A stretch of DNA of 43,042 nucleotides from Scytalidium lignicola (Eukaryota > Ascomycota > Leotiomycetes), in assembly GCA_002812745.2 (NCBI GenBank), contig NCSJ02000345.1, forward strand, positions 1 to 43,042. Reading direction: 5' to 3'. Positions 34,872 through 43,042 of the stretch are shown here, piece after piece. A program made the position numbers and the translations under genes. How positions within the stretch are numbered: the first letter of the stretch is position 1; the number at the start of each line of letters is the position of its first letter. Under the pieces are notes generated by a model that was given only the letters and a program-made list of their open reading frames with translations, had not been told where the DNA came from and did not search any database.

Positions 34872-37001
34872 ATGTCACAACCTTTGGCAGCAGAGGCTCC
34901 ACATCCCGTCTCTGAAACTACTGCTCTCTTAGTAAATCATGATGGGAGTCTGCGAGGTGATGATGACTCGTCCGCAACGCTTACAGAGGGAGGAGGCCGG
35001 TATGGGAACGAGGAGGATTCCCGGACAAATGACGGCGCAGCAAACCAGCAGGTTAGCGGTTTAAGAGGACTACTAATAGCTTTGAGCTTATGGGGCTTGA
35101 TTTTTTTACAAGGTGAATTTATACTTTCTCCATTGCGATGTCTGGACATTCTATGGAAGAGTGGGATGAGTGAGTGAGTTAAGATAGAATAGAATGCTAA
35201 CGACTGGATAGCATCAAATATTTCTATGATCACAACTACACAATCAGATATTACCGCAGATCTAGATGCCTTTGCATCAGCAAATTGGTTTACTTCTGCA
35301 TATCTGGTACTTCACATTACCCTGCGATATGAGTTCACGTGCTCAAATACTAACCCCTGGAACAGATAGCGACAGCCAGCTTAGCTCCCCTAACTGGAAG
35401 ACTGGCTCAAATCTTCTCACCAAGATCTTGCATCTTTGTTTCGTCCCTCTTCTTTTCACTTGGAGCCATAATCACATCCCAAGCTAGGAGCCTTCATGTC
35501 TTCCTTCTCGGAAGAGCAACCAGTGGTGTTGGCGGGGCCGGTATCATGACTATTTCATTAATTCTTGTTTTGGAATTATCGGAGAGGAAGAAAAGAGGGC
35601 TTTTTGTGGGACTTGTTAATACAGGATTCACTTCTGGCGTTTCCCTCGGCGCTGTTATCGCCGGTGCCTTGGTACAACTTACTGGATGGGTAAGTTTTCT
35701 TTCATGGCGAGGGCGATGGTAGATGATAGAGATGGTTACTTATGGTTTATAGAGATTTCTGTTTTGGATACAGTCTCCACTGGCTATTATGGCCGGGATT
35801 GGAATATTTTTTAGTATTCCAAAGTCATTTACTTCGGGGCCTAAGAGCTCTACAGATAGACCACTCACTGCAAAACTGGCAGGTATAGATTATTTAGGGG
35901 CAATATCCCTGGTAAGGCTTCTCTGTCCCCTAAAAATTTTGGTTATTGAGAAGCTAAAACCTTTTAGACAGCTTCCATAGTCCTCTTCCTCTATGGACTC
36001 TCGTCCCAGAAAATCCTTTGGATACCTATCGTTAGCTCTGGCGTCACATTGACCATATTCATTCTCAACGAAAATTTCATAGCCCACGACCCGGTAATTC
36101 CGGTGTCAATACTTAAATCTCGTGGTGCATTGCTCTCCTGTCTTGCAACACTAGGGTCGATGTCGGCAAGATGGATGGTACTATTCTATAGTCCAGTGTA
36201 TGCCATCTCCGTACTGGGCTGGTCACCTGCCTCAGCCGGGTCAATCCTTATTCCTACGAACTTGGGATTTGCGTTTGGAGGATTATTGGCAGGACTTTTA
36301 CATATCAAGAGGGACGGCAGCTTTTGGTCGTATGTTCTCCCTCTCCCTCCCCCTCCTCTCCTTTTCTATTGTTATCGCCGCACGTGACATTGCCAATAGA
36401 TGTATCGAAATATAACTAATGGCTAACTACCTTCAGAGGCTGCGTAATCGCCCTGACGGCGTTTTCTGCTACGCTATTCCTTATCTCCCGTATTGCGTCG
36501 CCGAGTCTATCTCCTCTCCTCTTCATCCTCTCCGTCTTTCTCAACGGCATTTCCATAGGCGCAGCTCTGAACTACACGCTAGCACACCTGCTTCACCTCT
36601 CCCCTCCTGGAACCAGCTTCATATCCACATCCCTTCTCGCCACCTTCCGAGGTTTCGCGGGCTCTTTTGGGAGTGCTATCGGCGGGGGGCTGTTTGTTAG
36701 GATGTTAAAGGGGGGATTGGAGGACGGGTTCAAGCAACATGGCGGGTTGGACGGCAAGGAAGATTTGGTTAGGAGGTTGTTAGGGAGTCCAGCGTTGGTG
36801 CAGGGGCTGGAGGGAGTTGAGAAGACTATTGCAGTCAATGCGTATGCTGGATCAGTGAGAGGCATCTTTTTGGCAGGGAGCGCGTTAGGCTTGGTAATGG
36901 TATTTGTGCAGGCTGGGACGGGTTGGACGAGTGGAGAGGGTGAGAAGGAGGATGTAGCAACTAGTGATGCAGGTAGTTCTGAAGGAGGAAATAATGTCTG
37001 A
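34872..37001 (+). CDS. MFS exporter, DHA2/Vba-like
   Basis: Model: join(34872..35112, 35212..35306, 35366..35689, 35753..35911, 35968..36329, 36437..37001), 581 residues; all introns GT-AG and in phase. It is a 12-14 helix drug:H+ or vacuolar basic amino-acid carrier. After a hydrophilic, acidic, Asp/Ser-rich N-terminus (about 1-62) the first helix is LLIALSLWGLIFLQ. The loop TADLDAFASANWFTSAYL matches the fungal TADL...W..tAY.L pattern, then LTGRLAQIFSPR, GRATSGVGGAGIM and motif C-like GLVNTGFTSGVSLGAVIAG. The second half has GWSPASAGSILIPTNLGFAFGG. A vacuolar Vba-type role is likely because Vba proteins share these loops, but drug export cannot be excluded. The tail is Gly/Glu/Ser-rich. Confidence 0.88.
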
Positions 37002-38304
37002 TATTCAAGGAACTAGAAGGCAGAGTGCTAGGGATTATCGGCTAGACATAAATAGGTAACTTATATTAGAAACGGCATATAGACATATCGGATAGACATT
37101 TCCTAATGTAGACTACACTGCCTTCCCTGCTTGCAAATCCGCATATGCCAAACCAGGACAACGACCGTTGAACATGCAGGGTCTCCAGCAGAATCTGCAG
37201 GCTCGATCGATTCTGGGTTACACGAAACGCGCGGAACCGCGATAGATACGTTCATCAACAATGCCGCAGCTTCCACCATCCCTTCCGTCTTCTTTTACTA
37301 CATGCACCAACCCCCCCCCCCCCCCCCCCCTCTCTCTTTTTACCTCAACTACCGTGCCCCGCCATCAGCATCAGCATATATCAGCTTACTCTAGCAAAAG
37401 TCCAGAAAGCGTGGGAATTCCAAATCATGGTTCCACACAAAACTCGCATATATGCATGTAGCAAGCAAGCATGGGACNTTTTTCCAATTTCCAATGCGGG
37501 AAGCACCGGTATCCCACATTCTCCTCTTAAAAACACGTTGTTTTGTTGATAATCACGCAGGGGCCGTGCCTAGGTTCAGGTTCGGCCCGAAAAAATNAAA
37601 AATTGGAGATCTGGAAAAAAATTTTGATTCCTAATTATTTCCCCCTTTTGTCTTCCTTGCTTACGCACTCAACGCGCCGTTACGAAATAACCTATGATGA
37701 TACTGTACAAGGGAAATAGCGGGCGCGGACGGATACTCCCTCTGTTACAATGCAGGGGTCGGTTCAAAGCGGGGGGGTTTGGAGCTTGAGTTAGCTACCG
37801 CAGCTAGGCTAGGCTTGGCTTGGCTTGGCTTTTGTCGAGGGGAATTCCATACTCGATCTAGAAAATGATGGGAGGTTAATTTGAGACGGATTAATTATAC
37901 TGGTGGTATTTTTTTGTGTGTGTGTACTGTAGCAGTAGTGTAGTAGTGCTTGGATACAGGTACGTGTGTGTGAAGAGGAAGCACATGTTAAAAGAGTCAT
38001 TTCAGCTCGATTAGGAAAACGCTCTTTGGGTATCTTTATTTGCTGTATTACTTGTTTTTCTCTGGCGTCTGTGGCTTATCTTCCTAGCTATGATCTCTTT
38101 TCCAGTTCATTCCCTGCTTGCCTTGGCTGGCTTGCTTGCATACGGTAACTTACTCTGTTGGAAAAAAGGAAAAGAAAAGCAAACTCATTATTAAGATTAC
38201 CGTTCAACCTTACCATCGCCCCTTATTCCGCCTTATTCCCGGCTCAAACAAAAGCCTCTTTTTCAATAATTAGCCTTCCACCTCCTTTCCCTCTCATCGT
38301 TAAC
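37002..38304. other. Intergenic region between convergent genes
   Basis: No gene is seen. It contains a 20-base C run (37311-37330), aggcttggcttgg repeats near 37805-37830, a GT-rich tract near 37915-37925 and TACTGTAC elements near 37701 and 37924. Two ambiguous bases sit at 37478 and 37597. Confidence 0.55.
37311..37330. repeat. C20 homopolymer
   Basis: Twenty consecutive C residues followed by a CT tract. The run length is likely unreliable in the assembly. Confidence 0.8.
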
Positions 38305-39381
38305 CTAACAAGGAACAATATAAAGCCCAATTGCCGCCGGCGCACTATCCTGGAAATAATCCAACTCCACTCCACCCCTACTACTGATGCTGTAAGTCAG
38401 AGTCTGCCCGCCTTGACATGGGTAGGTGGCAATCGTATACCGATTGCCAGGCAAGATTTCGGTCGTGCCGTAGTCCACCTGCACCTTCGGCGTGGTTGCA
38501 TATGTGGTCCCGGCGTTGGCGATGCCGTTGAGGAGCGCGATGTCCAACCCGCCGTGCTCCTCTTCCTCTTCCTCCATGCCTGAAAAGGTATAGCCGCCAG
38601 CGGAGGGGTCGAGTTGGTTCCCGAACGGGAAGAGGAATAATAAAGAGCAGATGCGGCCACTGTACGAAGCCGGGATGTCGAAGTTGTAGAGAGTGGTGTT
38701 ACTGGGAGAGATGTAGGCCGTGTAGGAGTTTCCGAAGGCATGCATCGGCTCCTCTGATGAAGTCGGCACTATCAAGTGAGGGAATTGAAATTCTCCACCA
38801 GTGATATCCGTGGGGCAGGAGGGTGAGGCAGTAGAGGTATTGACTGGAGCAGATGTACTGGCCGGGGTACTCGGAGAGGTGGTTGTTGGAGCTGCAACCG
38901 TGCTAGTGGCAGCGGTGGATGAACTTCCAAGAGCAGCACAACTCCATCCACCGACGAGCAAAATAACATAACCACATCCTTGAAGATTAAGATCCGCGTC
39001 ACTATAGATGAGATACCCTCCGTCGCTCACGGGACAGGCCACCCAGTTTTCATCACCCGATACCGACAAGAGGTAACCATTGTCGCCAATCATGAACTGC
39101 TGCACCGTTGTATCTGAGCCTCCACATTTGACTTGGGTGGTGGTAAGATCGCTATAGCAGACCAGCTGGTCTTGATCCGTCAGGGTAGTTCCGCCGTTGA
39201 ACGTGAATTCGGCCTGGGGAAGTTGGGCTGCAATGCGGAGTTGGCCCTCTGGATCTTCTGATACGGAGCCGTTGGCAAAGCCGCGGGCTATCATCGAGAA
39301 GTAGCATGTCGGGCTGCTTCGGGAGACGACTGCTGCTGCAGCAGTCCCGGCACCGAGGACAAAGGCGGGAAGCAGCTTCAT
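38305..39381 (-). CDS. Secreted But2-domain glycoprotein
   Basis: Single exon, 358 residues. The first 17 residues (MKLLPAFVLGAGTAAAA) form a clear signal peptide. An N-terminal Cys-containing domain (about 25-150) is followed by a Ser/Thr/Pro/Ala-rich linker (about 152-190) that is probably O-glycosylated. The C-terminal half starts with FQFPHLIVPTSS and has YNFDIPASYSGRICSLLFLFP and YFQDSAPAAIGLYIVPC, matching the fungal Ubiquitin 3-binding But2 C-terminal domain. In filamentous fungi such proteins are secreted or wall-attached and their molecular role is unclear. A run of six Glu (GMEEEEEEHGG) interrupts the But2 domain at about 267-275; its coding DNA is a gag/gaa repeat. No GPI signal is seen at the C-terminus. 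Confidence 0.88.
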   Translation of the reverse strand: MKLLPAFVLGAGTAAAAVVSRSSPTCYFSMIARGFANGSVSEDPEGQLRIAAQLPQAEFTFNGGTTLTDQDQLVCYSDLTTTQVKCGGSDTTVQQFMIGDNGYLLSVSGDENWVACPVSDGGYLIYSDADLNLQGCGYVILLVGGWSCAALGSSSTAATSTVAAPTTTSPSTPASTSAPVNTSTASPSCPTDITGGEFQFPHLIVPTSSEEPMHAFGNSYTAYISPSNTTLYNFDIPASYSGRICSLLFLFPFGNQLDPSAGGYTFSGMEEEEEEHGGLDIALLNGIANAGTTYATTPKVQVDYGTTEILPGNRYTIATYPCQGGQTLTYSISSRGGVELDYFQDSAPAAIGLYIVPC

Positions 39382-40963
39382 CCTAACTTATTAGCAGTCA
39401 AATGGTGATTTCCTATAAAAATACTTTCGAGAAATGTAAGAGATAGGAAAAAGAAAAAAGATTATATTGAGCCACACTCCCGGCATTAGGTATTGGGAGT
39501 GAAGTGTACTTAATAGCAAACTGAAATTTGCTAGACGGATGGTGACAACAATATAAATCCAAAGGAAAACAACGGCTCATAATAGCCAAGAACGACAAAC
39601 TAGCACAAACACCTCACTAAAAGGTAAAAGAAAGAAAGAACATTTCAGAGTGCATTGGCTGTACAGTACCAACGTCCTCAGCGAGTAGGATAGGCAACAT
39701 GTACACTGCACCGTACACATCACATGAACATGACCAACTGCAAGGGACCGTCTGTCCAAGTGGCAGAGAAATCCCCTCTTAGGACGATCACAGCTATGAA
39801 AGTAATGGAATAATGCGATGAACACAGAGGGTGATCTTCAGGAGGTTTCTTGTAACAGATCTCTGCTGGCCAATGCATCTCTTCTCAGGTTGCATTTGTT
39901 TGCATGGTAACCATGCAGAGATCCGCCAAAGGGCAGTAGTAACAGCAAGCAGACCAGCCTGTCATTTGCCGAGAGACAACCTGCCAGGCTGGCATCTGTC
40001 GCATTTGCCATTTTTTCATGCGCTGTAGAAAATGTCTGAGATGATTAAAAATAGAAAAGAAGGAAGAAAGAAAAAGAAGAAAAAAGGAGAGATATAATGA
40101 CTGCATCGTCATCTAGATAATGTTGAAAGCATGCCTAAGTGATTAATAATAGAGTCCACCTGCAACAATCCACGGGTGGCTTGCGGCAGGCTTGCACATC
40201 CGATCATCATCATCAATCCCGTTCTGATCTGAATCCTCCCCCGCAAATTTCTGTGGATCGCACCCGGGCTGAGTCATGATTTGAGATAATTGAGAGTAAG
40301 ATTATTTTTGATGATCAAAGTGGACAAACAAGTCTTGGTCAACACATCNTTTTTTTTGTTTGCGAACTCGTACGGCGATACAATGGGTGCAACGCCCTTC
40401 CCACTTGAACAGTTTGCTTCTTGTCCTGATCGTTCGATATCTGGATATTTGCATTGTATAGTACAGTATTGTACTGTAGATGATGTGTGTAAGTTGTATA
40501 ATTTGCCTTATTTAGGAAGCTGAAACCTTTTGTTGGATTGTAAGCCTAGCTGAGGAGCCAAATCACCAGTTTGCTTTGAAAGTCTGCAAGTATTACACAA
40601 GGAATGAGGAAGCATCAGGCTAGACAAGAGATTGTCGATCTCGATTCTACAGGCACGTAGGACTGCAAGTCACGAAGATGTCAAGAGACATGAATTCTTC
40701 ATCATCAGTCCACTCGGCACATATATGCTCACATTCCTGAATAATATCATAAATCCATCAATCCCAGCCATAAGCTCCAAAAAAGAAACTCCCAATCATT
40801 CATTAAAAAGAATCCAACTCCTTCGCTCAGTAATATGTTTAAATCTATCCCAGATGAACATTCAACTGGAAGCATGCCATATCCATAAACTCCAAATGCT
40901 CTATAAAACTCCACATGCATCCCTTGCCGAGAAAGCAGAAGAAGAAAAGAATCTCCAAATCTA
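39382..40963. other. Intergenic region upstream of the But2-domain gene
   Basis: About 1.6 kb with no supported gene. GTACAGTAC occurs at 39661-39669 and a GTACAGTA...GTACTGTA pair at 40461-40478. A-rich tract 40045-40090; one ambiguous base at 40349. Confidence 0.5.
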
Positions 40964-42059
40964 TCAATTCAACATGCTAACACACACATGCAACCATCCA
41001 TCTGCGTAACATGCCTCCCTCATCAACTCCTCCAGCGGCGCGCGGAATGGAATCGCTGCCCCGTGCAGGATCGGCTCAGCAAGGATGGGGTCCCGCCGAC
41101 TGGGGAAGAGCGAGGGAAGGATGGAATTCAGAGCTGTGCCAAGGGTTTGTGGTTCGCCTGTTTGCAAGAATTGTTAGTTTTATCGATGAGCTCGAGGCAG
41201 GTAAAAAAATAAAACTAAAAATAAAGAAAGGACTAACGTTTTGCAGTCAATGGTGGCACCAGTGTCTGGACAATCTTGAAAGAGCCAAGATCTGTAGACG
41301 AGCTCGGAGTCGAGGGGATGTAGATGCGAAGCGGGACGTGTTTCAGCGTGGTCGGCGCATTGAGCAGCATGTTTGTGATTTTCGACCAGGTTGCGAAGTC
41401 ATCTAGAGAAGAGTTTTAGATATTTTAAAATAGAACTAGCTCCAGCATAATCTGACCCCCAATCCTCTCAAAAAAATTATATATATATATAATCGAAAGA
41501 AGGGAAATGGGAAAATATGAGAGGGTGTACATACTATCGACTACCGAATCCCACAACTGCGTAGAATGGTCCTTCGACATGGACATGATGCCCTTAGCAG
41601 TCCCATTTCTAACAAAATCAGCCTATCCAACCGAAAAAACACACACAAAAACCCATTAGCATAAAAGATACATCCAATCTCTAAATTCTATTAAAAAATA
41701 AACGGAAAAAAATAAAGAGAGGGAGAAAAAAAAGAGAGAGGNAAAAAAGGACAAAATCTCACCTCCTTCACACTATTCATAAACGTATCATGGATATCAA
41801 AAAGCGGCCCATCCCCCAACTCCAGCCGCCACGGCAACTCAGGCTGGTACAAGTCGCACAGCAGCCCTACCGGCAGATTCTTCAGCGCGATGCCTTCGTG
41901 CGAGAAGCTGGATCCGGCGCCGAAGAAGGAGATTAATCGCGGGAGCAGCAGCGGCAGGTAGGACAGGCGAGGCACTAGGATCAGGTACGGCGTGGTGGAG
42001 GAAGGGTGCGTTATGTGCAGGGGGATGAGGGAGTCCCAGATGTGGGCTTGGAGGGCCAT
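40964..42059 (-). CDS. Autophagy protein Atg5
   Basis: Model: complement(40964..41157, 41238..41402, 41535..41622, 41763..42059), 247 residues. Atg5 is conjugated to Atg12 and with Atg16 acts as the E3-like complex lipidating Atg8 on the phagophore. The N-terminus [19 protein letters not shown], the PELPWRL and [16 protein letters not shown] segments, and the [10 protein letters not shown] and [18 protein letters not shown] blocks match fungal Atg5 (ubiquitin-like and helical domains). The Atg12-acceptor Lys is expected in the NSVKEADF helix, and the Lys is present there (residue 98). The protein is at the short end for the family. Intron 1 contains an ambiguous base at 41742 but removing it does not matter for the frame. 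The leader just upstream is GA-rich. Confidence 0.94.
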
Positions 42060-43042
42060 TGTTGTTTTGTCTCTCTCTTTCTTTCTCTCTTTCTCTCTTT
42101 CCTTTTTCTGTGTGTGCGTGAATATGCGTGTCTATGTGTGAGAAAGAGACAAGGAGGGAGGAGAGGCTGACAGGTGGACGGACAGAGAGAGGTGAGGTGA
42201 GGTGAGGTGAGGCTGAGCGATTTCCTTGTGCGACGGGAACGTTTGTTTTTGCCCGGCTGACAATTGACGGGGATGGAATGGTAGGATTATTTTGGCGCCG
42301 ATCCGACAAGGCTGAAGAAGGAAAAAGCAAAGAAAGAGAGAAAAGAAAAGATGAGAGGGGTCGATGGCGGGGTCGCGGGGCAGATGCAATGCGACTTCTT
42401 TTGTCTACGAAACTCGAAGGGCTAGGATTATCACAATTTGAAACATCTAATTAATAAATTCCTTGGCTACTTTGGCCAAAGATTCCTAGAAAGGCTAGAA
42501 GAATATCTTAAGAACTAGGTCTTACATTACTACATGTAGCGCACACCGCTTAGGCTTCAGCAGGAGTCCTATATACTACGATATGGTACCTAGAAGCTCA
42601 CCCCAGAACCGCATAGTTACACAAAAGCATAGTTCACAATTTTACCAGTAATTAGAACTTTCAAACACAACACAACAAAAAACAAATACTCCATATTTAA
42701 TTCTCTACGAACTTCTCTGTATTTGCATACACCCAATATAACTACTAGATGCTACGCACGATAAACCCAAAAAACAAGAGCAAAAACTCCAAATNAAAAA
42801 TGATGATATACTCCTCTTCTCTCTATACGTTCGCCACGTTTCAAAAGGTCTCCAGCAAAAAACTCTCAAATAAGCGCAAAACTGGATAGAAGAGGATGAA
42901 ACCCAGAGACAGATAGATAACCCGCCCTCAAAAATGCCCCCGTGGGTGGGATTAGTTAAATAATCACCACCACTACCACCTTTTTCCTTTATCCTTTCCA
43001 CCCCCCCCCCCATCAATCAATCAATCAATCATATCACATCAT
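42060..43042. other. Intergenic region to the window end
   Basis: GA/CT-skewed low-complexity DNA upstream of Atg5, including CT repeats (42065-42105), ggtga repeats (42191-42212), a C11 run (43001-43011) and an atca repeat (43012-43031). No gene recognised. Confidence 0.55.
42191..42212. repeat. Pentanucleotide repeat (ggtga)n
   Basis: Four and a half direct copies of ggtga, within the upstream region of the Atg5 gene. Confidence 0.8.

Noticed and set aside
1..43042. CRISPR arrays, prophage and bacterial operon signals
   Set aside because: The window is fungal nuclear DNA with spliceosomal introns; no regularly spaced direct repeats were found.

Overview
This 43 kb window is nuclear DNA of a filamentous ascomycete (Pezizomycotina). 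The evidence is: genes with several 45-110 bp GT-AG introns, long AT-rich intergenic tracts, and an Atf1-type bZIP factor, a compact ATG5, a But2-domain secreted protein and fungal MFS carriers. The ATG5 sequence resembles Leotiomycete-type proteins, but that placement is a guess. I found no rRNA, tRNA or CRISPR array. The assembly carries 21 single N characters, nearly all beside homopolymer runs. At least two are spurious extra bases inside a gene.

Layout. 1-2.1 kb is AT-rich DNA with a candidate MITE (1123-1580) and hairpins. 2.1-3.9 kb (-) is a six-exon MFS sugar carrier. 3.9-7.9 kb is mostly gene-free, with one decayed coding fragment near 4.5 kb. 7.9-10.0 kb (+) is a four-exon cytochrome P450. 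10.5-11.7 kb (+) is a SAP-domain membrane protein. 14.1-15.9 kb (-) is an AtfA-like stress bZIP with large gene-free flanks. 18.2-19.5 kb (-) is a GST-like protein. 20.8-21.0 kb (-) is a 79-residue protein. 24.0-25.2 kb (-) is a 2H-phosphoesterase-like protein. 27.3-34.0 kb (+) is an eight-exon, about 2134-residue protein combining cytosine-5 DNA methyltransferase, SNF2 ATPase and RING modules (DNMT5 class). 34.9-37.0 kb (+) is a DHA2/Vba-type MFS exporter. 38.3-39.4 kb (-) is a secreted But2-domain protein. 41.0-42.1 kb (-) is autophagy protein Atg5.

The genes do not form one obvious pathway. Most look like ordinary housekeeping or accessory genes. The standout is the DNMT5-class gene. It has a Cys-rich zinc-binding motif and an apparent internal duplication of a small domain between methyltransferase and ATPase, shows no N-terminal chromodomain, and has slightly unusual ATPase motifs. 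It lies head-to-head with the 2H-phosphoesterase gene across 2 kb of gene-free DNA. All exon models were built by hand from splice signals and frame continuity; every multi-exon total is a multiple of three, in the DNMT5 case after discounting its two Ns.
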